This document shows positions 43,398 to 52,035 of a stretch of 64,000 bases of DNA, one piece after another. This DNA is from Paraburkholderia sp. BL9I2N2 (GTDB taxonomy: Bacteria > Pseudomonadota > Gammaproteobacteria > Burkholderiales > Burkholderiaceae): NCBI RefSeq assembly GCF_004339745.1, contig NZ_SMGP01000001.1, positions 3,844,001 through 3,908,000 on the forward strand, read 5' to 3'. The notes under the pieces are model-generated. The model was not told where the DNA came from. It saw nothing but the letters and a program-made list of their open reading frames with translations, and did not search any database. How positions within the stretch are numbered: the stretch's first letter is position 1; each line of letters opens with the position of its first letter. The position numbers and the translations under genes are program-made.

Positions 43398-44114
43398 TTA
43401 CACGCCCGGCGCGTGCTCTTTCTTCGCGGCGCGGCGCGCGGCATACAGGCCGAAGACCAGCGCCGCGGCCGCCATGCCCCACCACTGGAACATGTAGCCA
43501 TAGTTGCGTTCGACGCCGCTAGTCGGCGCGGGCCAATCGCGCACCAGCTTGTCGCCGTCGTCGCTCAATTGCTGAATCACGAACGATTGCAGCGGCAAGC
43601 CGGTTTCCGCGGCGTACGCGGCGACATCCAGATTCTGACGGATCAGTTGATGCTCGGCCGAACCGCCCTGCCCCAACTCGTAAGCGCGCGACGCGTCGGC
43701 CCGCGCAATGCCTTCGATTTCGATGTCGCCTTGCGGCGTGGTGTACGGCGCGATGGTCTCGCGGTTGTTCATATTGCGCGGCAACCAGCCGCGATTGACC
43801 AGCACGTAACCGCCGTCGGCCAGTTTAAAAGGCATCACGACGTAAAAGCCCGGCTGATCGTTATATGGACGATTATCGAGGTAGACGACCTTGTCCGCGA
43901 CGAAACTGCCACGCGCTTTCACGCGATGAAACTCGATGTCCTTCAACTGAACCGGCGCGGCGCTCACCGCTTGCGCGGGCGCGTTCTCGAACTGCGTGAT
44001 GTGCGCTTCGAGCGCTTCCTTCTGATGCGCGCGGTCGCGCTGCCAGAAACCTAGCCGCACCGTCACCACGATCACCAGCAGAATCAACAGCGCGGGAACG
44101 AGGCGGAACTTCAT
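43398..44114 (-). CDS. SURF1 family cytochrome oxidase assembly protein
   Basis: 238 residues, two membrane helices at the ends. LGFWQRDRAHQKEAL near the N-terminus, YLDNRPYNDQPGFYVVMPF, VNRGWLPR in the centre and NYGYMFQWWGMAAAALVFG at the C-terminus are SURF1 signatures. It helps insert heme a into subunit I. TTGGAG precedes the ATG at 44114. It is divergent from the small twin-helix gene. Confidence 0.93.
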   Translation of the reverse strand: MKFRLVPALLILLVIVVTVRLGFWQRDRAHQKEALEAHITQFENAPAQAVSAAPVQLKDIEFHRVKARGSFVADKVVYLDNRPYNDQPGFYVVMPFKLADGGYVLVNRGWLPRNMNNRETIAPYTTPQGDIEIEGIARADASRAYELGQGGSAEHQLIRQNLDVAAYAAETGLPLQSFVIQQLSDDGDKLVRDWPAPTSGVERNYGYMFQWWGMAAAALVFGLYAARRAAKKEHAPGV

Positions 44115-44225
44115 CGCGCACGCTCCAACGTCGCCTGCGACGTCACGGGGAACGCACGGCAAACGCAGGCTCGCGGTGCGATAATAAACGTCTTGCCTCT
44201 GCGCTTCCTGGTTTCAGCCGGTTCC

Positions 44226-44435
44226 ATGCACATTCTCGTTCCCATCGCCTTCGTCCTGATCATCGCCAGCATGGTGTCGGCGCTGTACTTCATGATGCAT
44301 GACAAGGGCAAAACCAAGCGGATGGTCTGGTCGCTCGCCACGCGGGTGGGCCTGTCGATCTCGCTGTTCCTGTTCATCCTGTTCGCTCACTGGATGGGTT
44401 GGATTCAGTCGACCGGTATTCCTTACGGGCGCTGA
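44226..44435 (+). CDS. Twin transmembrane protein (DUF2909)
   Basis: 69 residues: helix 1 HILVPIAFVLIIASMVSALYF, a charged loop HDKGKTKRM, helix 2 VGLSISLFLFILFAHWMGW. DUF2909 proteins are encoded beside SURF1 and oxidase genes in many beta- and gamma-proteobacteria, so a role in oxidase assembly is inferred. The start MHILVP is the family N-terminus. Confidence 0.85.
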   Translation: MHILVPIAFVLIIASMVSALYFMMHDKGKTKRMVWSLATRVGLSISLFLFILFAHWMGWIQSTGIPYGR

Positions 44436-44462
44436 GCCCGGCGGAACAATCTCCACGCCGCC

Positions 44463-44500
44463 AAACAAAACGCCGCCCTGACAGGGTCGAGGGCGGCGCT
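44463..44500 (-). terminator. Terminator after ctaE
   Basis: On the minus strand CGCCGCCCT pairs with AGGGCGGCG around a loop of ten or so bases and runs into TTTTGTTT. It ends the ctaC-ctaE operon; its other face meets the DUF2909 gene. Confidence 0.8.
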
Positions 44501-44600
44501 GCATAGGTCTTGCATACTGCTCGCGCGCCGCGCCCCGAAGGGCGTGGCGCACATGGCCTGCACACATTCCGGCTTGCCGGTCGGCGCAGGCGGGACTGCG

Positions 44601-45458
44601 TTACAGCCAGTACACGACGACGTACAGCCCGAGCCACACGACGTCCACAAAGTGCCAATACCAGGCCGCGCCTTCGAACGCGAAGTGATGCTCCGCCGTG
44701 AAGTGACCGCGAATCATACGCGCCAGCACGACCGCCAGCATCGTGCCGCCGAGGAACACGTGGAAGCCGTGGAAGCCGGTCAGCAGGAAGAACGTCGAAC
44801 CATACACGCCCGACGACAGCGTCAGATTCAGTTCGTTGTACGCGTGGAAATATTCGAAGCCTTGCAGGAACAGGAAGCAGACGCCGAGCACGAGCGTTGC
44901 AGCCAGCCAGATGATCGCTTTCTTGCGATGATCTTCACGCAGCGCGTGGTGCGAGACCGTCAGCGTCGCGCCCGAGGAAAGCAGCAGCGCCGTGTTGATG
45001 GTCGGCACCGGCCACGGCTGCATCGACTTGAAGGTCGAAACCAGCGCTGCCGGACCGTTGTTCGGCCACACCGCCGAGAAATCCGGCCAGATCAGCTTGT
45101 AATCGAGGCTACCCAATTGATGCAGCGCGATCTCACGCGCATAGAACAGCGCGCCGAAGAACGCACCGAAGAACATCACTTCGGAGAAGATGAACCAGCT
45201 CATGCTCCAGCGGTACGACTTGTCGACATTCTTGCCGTACATGCCGCCTTCCGACTCGGCGATCGCGTCGCCGAACCAGTGCCACAGCGTAAAGAGCAGC
45301 CACAACAAACCGGCGACGACGCCGATCGGCGCCCAGTCATGTTCGTTGATCCAGGCCGCAAGCGATCCGAGCATGACCAGCAACCCAACGGCGGCGCTAA
45401 TCGGATGCCGCGACGGATGCGGTACGAAATAGTACGGGCTCTCGTTTTGACCGCTCAT
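44601..45458 (-). CDS. ctaE: Cytochrome c oxidase subunit III
   Basis: 285 residues, seven membrane helices. YYFVPHPSRHP opens the protein, SWFIFSEVMFFGAFFGALFYAR carries the conserved Glu of helix 3, and GFHGFHVFLGG plus the WYWHFVDVVWLGLYVVVYW ending are diagnostic. Last gene of the aa3 oxidase operon. Confidence 0.96.
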   Translation of the reverse strand: MSGQNESPYYFVPHPSRHPISAAVGLLVMLGSLAAWINEHDWAPIGVVAGLLWLLFTLWHWFGDAIAESEGGMYGKNVDKSYRWSMSWFIFSEVMFFGAFFGALFYAREIALHQLGSLDYKLIWPDFSAVWPNNGPAALVSTFKSMQPWPVPTINTALLLSSGATLTVSHHALREDHRKKAIIWLAATLVLGVCFLFLQGFEYFHAYNELNLTLSSGVYGSTFFLLTGFHGFHVFLGGTMLAVVLARMIRGHFTAEHHFAFEGAAWYWHFVDVVWLGLYVVVYWL

Positions 45459-45588
45459 TCTTGATTCTCCACTTCAGTCCAGTTGTTCCGGAATCTCCGG
45501 CTGTATCTTCGGCGGCGCGTCGATACCGCACCGCTTCGCTCTAATTCGTGGGCGCTGTTCGCCCGATTCTACGTGTGCGCCGGGCACT

Positions 45589-45798
45589 TCACCCTACTAC
45601 GGCCCGTACGATCAGAATCAGCACCACGATAAAAATTGCCGCGCAGATCAACGCTGCCGCGATCACGTGCAGCGGGTTCAACTGCGTGGCGTCCGCCTCC
45701 AGATCGCGACGCTTGCGCACCCCGAAAAACGACCAGAGCACCGCACGCATCGACTGACCAAAACTGCTCTTGCGCGGGCTGCCGCCGTTATCGCTCAT
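45589..45798 (-). CDS. DUF2970 membrane protein
   Basis: 69 residues. SMRAVLWSFFGVRKRRDLEAD is the DUF2970 signature, followed by one membrane helix (VIAAALICAAIFIVVLILIVRAVV). Found between ctaG and ctaE in many beta-proteobacteria; function unknown but tied to oxidase assembly by position. Confidence 0.9.
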   Translation of the reverse strand: MSDNGGSPRKSSFGQSMRAVLWSFFGVRKRRDLEADATQLNPLHVIAAALICAAIFIVVLILIVRAVVG

Positions 45799-45833
45799 CT
45801 CTTTTCTTCTTCCTTCGCCTGCGGCGCGAGCCG

Positions 45834-46460
45834 TCAGGCGGGATTGGCGGCGGTGGCCGCCGCGCGTGTATCCGTATTGGCCGTGGGTGCTGCGCTTCCG
45901 GCCGTGGCCGCTGCCGGCGTACTCAATTCAAAGAACGTGTACGACAACGTGATCGTTTTCACGTCTTTCGGCAACTTCGGATCGACCACGAACACCACCG
46001 GCAGGCGCTTCGTCTGATTGGCCGTCAACGTCTGCTGCGTAAAGCAAAAACACTCGATCTTCTTGAAGTACTCGGTGGCCTGCTTCGGCGCGTAGCTTGG
46101 AATGGCTTGCGCCTGAATCGTGCGCGCCTGTTCGTTGCTCACCTCGTACATCACCGTCGTCACTTCGCCCGGATGCACGTCGAGACTGCGCTGCTCCGGC
46201 TTGAAACCGAGCGGGCCGCGCGCGTTCGCATCGAATTCGATCGAAATCGTGCGGCTCATGTCGACCTGCGTATTCTTCGCCTCGCGCACCGTGGCGTCAC
46301 GCTGTACGAGGTTGTTGATGCCGGTGATCTGGCAGATTGCGCGGTACATCGGCACCAGCGCGAAACCGAAACCGAACATCATCAACGCGACGATGAACAG
46401 CTTGATCAGCATCGAACGGTTAAAAGAGCGGTCGGCCTGAGCCGGCGGTTGCGTCGACAT
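45834..46460 (-). CDS. ctaG: Cytochrome c oxidase assembly protein CtaG (Cox11)
   Basis: 208 residues. One N-terminal membrane helix (MLIKLFIVALMMFGFGFALVPMY), then a periplasmic immunoglobulin-like domain with the copper motif ECFCFTQQTL and VVFVVDPKLP. An Ala/Thr-rich tail follows. It delivers CuB to subunit I. The start MSTQPPAQAD is preferred over an ATG five codons upstream. Confidence 0.94.
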   Translation of the reverse strand: MSTQPPAQADRSFNRSMLIKLFIVALMMFGFGFALVPMYRAICQITGINNLVQRDATVREAKNTQVDMSRTISIEFDANARGPLGFKPEQRSLDVHPGEVTTVMYEVSNEQARTIQAQAIPSYAPKQATEYFKKIECFCFTQQTLTANQTKRLPVVFVVDPKLPKDVKTITLSYTFFELSTPAAATAGSAAPTANTDTRAAATAANPA

Positions 46461-46502
46461 CTCAATCCTCAACAAACCTGCACACAGACTTGGATCAGTC
46501 CG

Positions 46503-46637
46503 TCAGGAAAACCACTTCTGATGGATGATGACGCTCGCGAAAAAGACCGCGGCGATCACGAACATCACAAAACCGATACGCCGGTTGCCTGCGCGAATCT
46601 GTTCCGGCGTACGTCTTTCCAGTGAATTGCGCGTCAT
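46503..46637 (-). CDS. Cytochrome oxidase small assembly protein
   Basis: 44 residues: a hydrophilic start MTRNSLERRTPEQIRAGNRR and one helix IGFVMFVIAAVFFASVII, ending HQKWFS. A protein of this type, with the RxRTPEQxRAGNRR pattern, is encoded between ctaD and ctaG in Burkholderiales. A part in oxidase assembly is inferred from context. Confidence 0.82.
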   Translation of the reverse strand: MTRNSLERRTPEQIRAGNRRIGFVMFVIAAVFFASVIIHQKWFS

Positions 46638-46702
46638 GCTCGACTTTCTGAATACCTGCTTTCGTGACTACCGGTCGACAGCCACCCCTTAGGCGGCTGT
46701 CA

Positions 46703-46738
46703 GGTTCTGGTGGCGATATAACTTGCGGCACCAGAACC
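46703..46738 (-). other. Perfect 10-bp intercistronic hairpin after ctaD
   Basis: GGTTCTGGTG and CACCAGAACC are exact complements around 16 bases. A second, shorter stem GACAGCC/GGCTGTC lies beside it. No T-run follows on the minus strand, so it is more likely an mRNA processing or stability element between ctaD and the small assembly gene than a full terminator. Confidence 0.55.
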
Positions 46739-46759
46739 CGCTACCTCACCAACTACCGA

Positions 46760-48373
46760 TTATTCGACGGTCGGCGGGTTTTCGAACGTGTGGAACGGAG
46801 CCGGGCTCGGCACGGTCCATTCGAGGCCCGTTGCGCCGTCCCACGGCTTGTCTCCAGCCTTTTCGAGTTCGCCGCCGCCACGGTAGGCCGGCAGTGCAAC
46901 CGCGAACAGGAAGTAGACCTGCGCCAGACCGAAGCCGAACGCGCCGATCGAGATGACCTGGTTCCAGTCCGTGAACTGTGCCGGGTAGTCAGCATAACGA
47001 CGCGGCATACCTGCGAGGCCAACGAAGTGCATCGGCAGGAACGCGAGGTTGAAGAAGAACAGCGATGCCCAGAAGTGGATCTTGCCGCGCGTTTCGTTGT
47101 ACATCCAGCCGGTCCACTTCGGCGCCCAGTAGTACCAGCCGGAGAACAGCGCGAAGAGCGAGCCCGCCACCAGCACGTAGTGGAAGTGCGCGACGACGAA
47201 ATAAGTACCGTGATACTGGATGTCGAGCGGGGCCATTGCCAGCATGAGACCCGACAGACCGCCGAACGTGAACACGATCAGGAAGCCGACCGCGAACAAC
47301 ATCGGCGTTTCGAAGCTCAGCGAACCGCGCCACATCGTCGCGACCCAGTTGAACACCTTCACGCCCGTCGGCACGGCGATCAGCATGGTCGCGTACATGA
47401 AGAACAGCTGGCCCGTCACCGGCATGCCGGTCGCGAACATGTGGTGCGCCCACACCATGAACGACAGAATCGCGATCGACGAGGTTGCGTACACCATCGA
47501 GCTATAGCCGAACAGCGGCTTGCGCGAGAACGCCGGAATCACCTGTGACACGATCCCGAACGCCGGCAAGATCATGATGTACACCTCGGGGTGCCCGAAG
47601 AACCAGAAGATGTGCTGGTACATGACCGGGTCGCCGCCGCCTGCCGCGTTGAAGAACGACGTGCCGAAGTGGCGGTCGAACAGCACCATGGTGATCGCGC
47701 CTGCCAGAACCGGCATCACGGCGATCAGCAGGTAGGCGGTGATCAGCCACGTCCACACGAACATCGGCATCTTCATCAGCGTGAGGCCGGGTGCGCGCAT
47801 GTTCAGGATCGTCACGACGATGTTGATCCCGCCCATGATCGACGAAGCACCCATCAAGTGGACCGCGAAAATCGCGAAGTCCATGCCCGGGCCCATCTGC
47901 GTGGAAAGCGGCGCGTAGAGCGTCCAGCCAGCGGCGGTCGCGCCGCCCGGCGAGAAGAACGAGCCGACCAGCAGGACAGCCGCCACCGGCAGAAGCCAGA
48001 AGCTGAAGTTGTTCATGCGCGCAAAAGCCATGTCCGATGCGCCGATCTGCAGCGGCACCATCCAGTTCGCGAAGCCGACGAAAGCCGGCATGATCGCGCC
48101 GAACACCATGATCAGGCCGTGCATGGTGGTCAACTGGTTGAAGAACTCGGGACGCATGATCTGCAGGCCCGGTTCGAACAGTTCGGCACGGATCATCAGC
48201 GCCATCACTCCCCCGGAGAGGAACATGGTGAACGAGAAGATCAGGTACAGCGTACCGATGTCCTTGTGATTGGTTGCGAACAGCCAACGACGCCAGCCAT
48301 GCGGCGTTTCGTGAGCATGGTCGCCGTGCACGTGTTCGTGGCCTGCGACTACATCGTGTCCGATGCTAGACAT
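46760..48373 (-). CDS. ctaD: Cytochrome c oxidase subunit I
   Basis: 537 residues, twelve membrane helices. HHMFATGMPV and the PEVYIMILPAFGI stretch (WFFGHPEVY, CuB His with the Tyr cross-link motif) are present, and THYFVVAHFHYVLV-type HFHYVLVAG supplies the heme a and a3 ligands. It contains the heme a3-CuB oxygen reduction site. Encoded after ctaC and before the small assembly protein and ctaG. Confidence 0.97.
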   Translation of the reverse strand: MSSIGHDVVAGHEHVHGDHAHETPHGWRRWLFATNHKDIGTLYLIFSFTMFLSGGVMALMIRAELFEPGLQIMRPEFFNQLTTMHGLIMVFGAIMPAFVGFANWMVPLQIGASDMAFARMNNFSFWLLPVAAVLLVGSFFSPGGATAAGWTLYAPLSTQMGPGMDFAIFAVHLMGASSIMGGINIVVTILNMRAPGLTLMKMPMFVWTWLITAYLLIAVMPVLAGAITMVLFDRHFGTSFFNAAGGGDPVMYQHIFWFFGHPEVYIMILPAFGIVSQVIPAFSRKPLFGYSSMVYATSSIAILSFMVWAHHMFATGMPVTGQLFFMYATMLIAVPTGVKVFNWVATMWRGSLSFETPMLFAVGFLIVFTFGGLSGLMLAMAPLDIQYHGTYFVVAHFHYVLVAGSLFALFSGWYYWAPKWTGWMYNETRGKIHFWASLFFFNLAFLPMHFVGLAGMPRRYADYPAQFTDWNQVISIGAFGFGLAQVYFLFAVALPAYRGGGELEKAGDKPWDGATGLEWTVPSPAPFHTFENPPTVE

Positions 48374-48417
48374 GACAATCTCCTAAAGCGAATACTGCGG
48401 TGCTGACCATGAACACG

Positions 48418-50031
48418 TCAGGCAGCCGGGCTGATCTGAACACGCCGGGCTTCTTTCGCGTCGCTGCCGCCCGTGATCGTTTCCGGCTTCTTCAAAATAA
48501 TATGGTCTTCGGCAATGCCGGCTGCTTTCAACGCGTCGCGCACGGCTTCGGCGCGGCTCTTCGCGAGCTTCGCGTTGAGGTCGGCGGAGCCGGTGGCGTC
48601 GGTGAAGCCCGACAGCGTGAATTTCGCGTCCGGATGCGCCTTCGCGTAGGCCGCGGCTGCGTCGACTGCCGCTTTCGCGTCGGCCGGCAACGTGCTCTTG
48701 CCGGTTTCGAAGTAGATGCTCGCCGGCAATGCTGCTTGCGTTGCCGCGCTGTCCGAAGCTGCCGGTGCCGCCGCTGCCGCGCCCGAGGCGCCGGATGCTG
48801 CCGCCGCCCCCGAAGCCGCTTCTGCGCCGCTCGCCGCTGCGCCTGCATCGGCCAGATGGTTGCCGCCTTCCGGCAGCTTGCCGTTACGGGCGTCCGCAAC
48901 CTGCTTCGGTTGGAGAATGTCGCCGGTGTGGTTGCCCCACGAGTTACGTTCGTACGTGACCACCGAAGCGATTTCGACGTCGTTCAGCGTAGGCGCCCAC
49001 GACGGCATCGCGTTCTTGCCCTTCAGCACCAGGCTGACGTGCTCGGCGATCGCGCCGTTGGCGATCTTGCTGCCGTCGAGCGCCGGGAATGCGCCCGCGC
49101 CCTTGCCGGTCGGCTGGTGGCAGACCGCGCAGTTCGCCGCGTAGACCTTGCCGCCGCGCTCCATCAGCTCGGCCATGGTGTAGGTCTTGTTCGGATCGTC
49201 CTGGCCGGCGGCCATTTTCTTCTTCTGCGTGTCGACCCACTTCGCGTAGTCGTCGGCGGACAGCACTTCGACCACCACCGGCATGAACGCGTGTTCCTTG
49301 CCGCACAGTTCGGTACAGAAGCCGCGGAACGTGCCGACCTTGTCAGCCTTGAACCACGTGTCGCGCACGAAGCCCGGAATCGCGTCCTGCTTCACGCCGA
49401 AAGCCGGCACGTACCAGGAGTGGACCACGTCGTTCGCGGTGGTGATGATGCGGATTTTCTTGTCGACCGGGACGACCAGCGGATTGTCGACTTCCTGCAG
49501 ATACGTGGTGGAAATCGGCTCGCGGCCATCGGTTTCCGCACGCGGCGTGGCCAGCGTGGACAGGAAGTTGATGCCTTCGCCCGGGCCCTTCACGTAGTCG
49601 TAGCCCCATTTCCACTGATAGCCGGTGACCTTGATGGTGACGTCGGCGTTGGTGGTGTCTTTCATCGCGACCACCGTCTTGGTGGCGGGCAGGGCCATCA
49701 GCACGACGATGATGAACGGCACGATCGTCCAGATGATTTCGACGGTGGTGCTTTCGTGGAAGTTGGAAGCTTTGTGGCCTTTCGATTTGCGGTGCGCAAA
49801 GATCGAATAGAACATCACGCCGAACACGCCGACGAAGATAACCAGGCAAAGAACCAGCATGAACATGTGGAGGCTGAAAAGCTCCTCAGCGATTTTCGTC
49901 GCAGGCGGCTGGAGATTGATCTCGTTGACGGCAGGGCCGCCCGGAACATCGCCCACTGCCAGGGCCGCGCCGGCGAAAAGCAGTCCGCTCATCGCCAGCA
50001 CGCCCATGAGGGCTCGCTTGATTGTTTTCAT
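48418..50031 (-). CDS. ctaC: Cytochrome c oxidase subunit II with fused cytochrome c and OmpA-like domains
   Basis: 537 residues. Signal peptide (1-26), two membrane helices (about 55-78 and 97-117), and the CuA cupredoxin domain with ligands His204, Cys239, Cys243, His247 and Met250. A cytochrome c domain follows with CAVCH at 301-305 and a likely Met ligand at 342. An Ala/Ser/Gly linker (about 395-435) leads to an OmpA-like peptidoglycan-binding domain (438-537; FTDATGSADLN and ARRVQI). The ATG at 50031 has AAGGAAG upstream; an ATG eight codons earlier is possible. First gene of the aa3 operon. Confidence 0.96.
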   Translation of the reverse strand: MKTIKRALMGVLAMSGLLFAGAALAVGDVPGGPAVNEINLQPPATKIAEELFSLHMFMLVLCLVIFVGVFGVMFYSIFAHRKSKGHKASNFHESTTVEIIWTIVPFIIVVLMALPATKTVVAMKDTTNADVTIKVTGYQWKWGYDYVKGPGEGINFLSTLATPRAETDGREPISTTYLQEVDNPLVVPVDKKIRIITTANDVVHSWYVPAFGVKQDAIPGFVRDTWFKADKVGTFRGFCTELCGKEHAFMPVVVEVLSADDYAKWVDTQKKKMAAGQDDPNKTYTMAELMERGGKVYAANCAVCHQPTGKGAGAFPALDGSKIANGAIAEHVSLVLKGKNAMPSWAPTLNDVEIASVVTYERNSWGNHTGDILQPKQVADARNGKLPEGGNHLADAGAAASGAEAASGAAAASGASGAAAAAPAASDSAATQAALPASIYFETGKSTLPADAKAAVDAAAAYAKAHPDAKFTLSGFTDATGSADLNAKLAKSRAEAVRDALKAAGIAEDHIILKKPETITGGSDAKEARRVQISPAA

Positions 50032-50198
50032 AGCTTCCTTACCCAAAATTTCCATTCAAACCCTCGACCCCGCTGGCAGGTTGCCTCGCGCTCCCCGTGA
50101 ACGCCGCGCGACTCCACGCGTCTAAGAAAACGTCTGGGTCGCCCCAGGTTTTCTTCCCCCTTGGAGGGCCCGGCGCCAAGCGCCAGGTTTGGGGGCCC

Positions 50199-50672
50199 CT
50201 AACAACGCGTGAGCCACATACGCAATTCGCCTGCGAACTGCGCGCGCCGATACTGCGCGAGATGTTGCCCGATCATGATCGTCTGCCCGCGCGAGACCAG
50301 TTTGATCCGGTCACGCGGTGTTGCGCCCGCCTCGATCCGCACCCAGCGCGGATTGAACTCGAACTGCGTAAGCTGCTCGGCGCTGACCTGCTCGATGACG
50401 AGCCGGTTCTGAAACAACCGGATACGCTCGTAATCCACAGCATGACGCGCATATATGGCAAACGCGATGCCCACCGCCAGCAATTCGACACCGGTGAACG
50501 GCAACACCAGCCAGGCGCCGACCAGAACCAGCATGAAAGCAATTGCCAACGAGAACAACGCAAGCGACACGTAGAAACATACGAACTGCCGCGGCGATAT
50601 CGAACAGTTGCGTTTCATCGTCCAGTCTTTGAGAACTGGTTCTGAATCCGCCAGCAGATCTGATGCTCCCAT
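50199..50672 (-). CDS. DUF2244 domain membrane protein
   Basis: 157 residues. CSISPRQFVCFYVSLALFSLAIAFMLVLVGAWLVLPFTGVELLAVGIAFAIYARHAVDYERI, read in pieces, gives two membrane helices and the DUF2244 core, followed by a soluble beta part (FNPRWVRIEAG). Often encoded beside cytochrome oxidase genes in proteobacteria; function unknown. It lies directly upstream of ctaC on the same strand. Confidence 0.87.
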   Translation of the reverse strand: MGASDLLADSEPVLKDWTMKRNCSISPRQFVCFYVSLALFSLAIAFMLVLVGAWLVLPFTGVELLAVGIAFAIYARHAVDYERIRLFQNRLVIEQVSAEQLTQFEFNPRWVRIEAGATPRDRIKLVSRGQTIMIGQHLAQYRRAQFAGELRMWLTRC

Positions 50673-50985
50673 CGCTGCCTCCCGCCGATTGTCTCCAATC
50701 GCCGCCCGCGGCCATTGCTGGCGACCATTATTCCGGCCGCTCGATCACCGCTGCGCCATCTTATCTTGCTGCCCTGTGCCTCGGGCCTGCCGCCCCAAAT
50801 GTGGGAACTCCGGGCGACAAACTGACGCATTATAGGCGCGATCCATAGCATCCACAAGCAAGCCTCTATTGGCCCACAAGCCAGGCGCGACAAGCCTCCG
50901 CGCCGTTTTGACGCACCTTTTGCGCGTCTTTTGAAGCGGTAATTTCAGACATAACAGATGTCCTCTTTACCGCCTCGTCGATTCC
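50673..50985. other. Intergenic region between bioC and DUF2244 gene
   Basis: A 313-base gap. A short stem GACGC/GCGTC near 50910-50928 is followed by TTTT on the plus strand. No gene, RNA or clear promoter is recognised. Confidence 0.4.
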
Positions 50986-51951
50986 TCAACGATTCCTTGA
51001 CGAACCGCGCCCGATGTCCTCGATTCGGACGATGCCATGACCTTCCGCCGTGGTGCGCGGCACGGCTTTCCATGCGTGTCCGTAGATCACTTCGAAGGTC
51101 AGCGCGATCGTGCCGTCGGCACGCCGACGGGCTTCGAGGGCCGCCAGCAAAGCCTTGTGCAGCCGGCGCGCGGCGGCGCTCGACGACGCTTCGCGCTCGA
51201 ACGGATAGGCGCCCCAGCGGCGCACGTCGGCGAGCAGCGACTGCGGCGACTTATAAGTAATGGTGAGCACTTCCTGGTCCATCACAGGAATCTCGAAGCC
51301 GCTTTCGGCCAGCATGTCGCCGAGATCGTGCATGTCGACGAAGTCGATCACGTGCTTGCGCGAGGCAACGCCGTGCGCGGCCTCGACTTCGGCGTAAGCG
51401 CCACGCAATTCCTTGAGCGAGTCTGGACCGAGCGTGCTGAACATCAGCAGGCCGTTGACTTTGAGCACGCGCTGCCACTCGGGGAACACCAGATCGGGCC
51501 GCGAGTGCCAATGGAGCGCCAGGTTGGACCAGATGAATTCGAAGGCGCCGGCCGCGAAGGGCAGCGCCGAAAAGTCGGCTTGCGCGAAACGCGGACCGCG
51601 GGCGCCGAGCGCTTTGCCGAGCGAGGCCGGCAGGAAGCGCCGCCAGCTCGTGTCGCCGGAATCGTGTTGCAGCGCGCGCGTGAGCATGCCGTGCGACAGG
51701 TCGGAGCCGAACACCGGCGCTTCGGGAAAGCGCTCGCGCAAAGCGGGGATGTCTTCGCCCGCACCGCAGCCGGCGTCGAGCACGCTCGCCGGCGTGACCT
51801 TGATGTAGTCGAGCCGCTCGCGCATGCGTTGCGCGATTTCACGAGGCAGGAACGCGACGTCGCTGAAAGTCGCTGCGCGGCGGTCGAAGATCCGCCGGAG
51901 GCGCCGGGAATCATAGGCCGGACGGCCTGATTGAGCGGGAGTTGGGGACAT
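50986..51951 (-). CDS. bioC: Malonyl-ACP O-methyltransferase BioC
   Basis: 321 residues, class I SAM methyltransferase. VLDAGCGAGEDIPALRERF is motif I, DLSHGMLTRA follows, and IWSNLALHWHSRPDLVFPEWQRVLKVNGLLMFSTLGPDSLKEL, read in pieces, is typical of BioC (NxxLxW, STxGPxxxxEL). BioC methylates malonyl-ACP to start pimelate synthesis for biotin. The start MSPTPAQSG is chosen because the longer frame adds non-conserved residues. No other bio genes are adjacent. It is divergent from comF. Confidence 0.87.
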   Translation of the reverse strand: MSPTPAQSGRPAYDSRRLRRIFDRRAATFSDVAFLPREIAQRMRERLDYIKVTPASVLDAGCGAGEDIPALRERFPEAPVFGSDLSHGMLTRALQHDSGDTSWRRFLPASLGKALGARGPRFAQADFSALPFAAGAFEFIWSNLALHWHSRPDLVFPEWQRVLKVNGLLMFSTLGPDSLKELRGAYAEVEAAHGVASRKHVIDFVDMHDLGDMLAESGFEIPVMDQEVLTITYKSPQSLLADVRRWGAYPFEREASSSAAARRLHKALLAALEARRRADGTIALTFEVIYGHAWKAVPRTTAEGHGIVRIEDIGRGSSRNR

Positions 51952-52035
51952 GAGTGTCGTGCTGGCGTGGAGCAGGAAGTATACTCGCTCGCTTCCGTCC
52001 ATTCAGCGTGAGAGGCCTTCGCGGGCGGTCCAATC

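Noticed and set aside
46700..46765. A tRNA-like element after ctaD.
   Set aside because: The stem is perfect but there is no T-arm consensus or anticodon arm of proper size; it is a simple hairpin.
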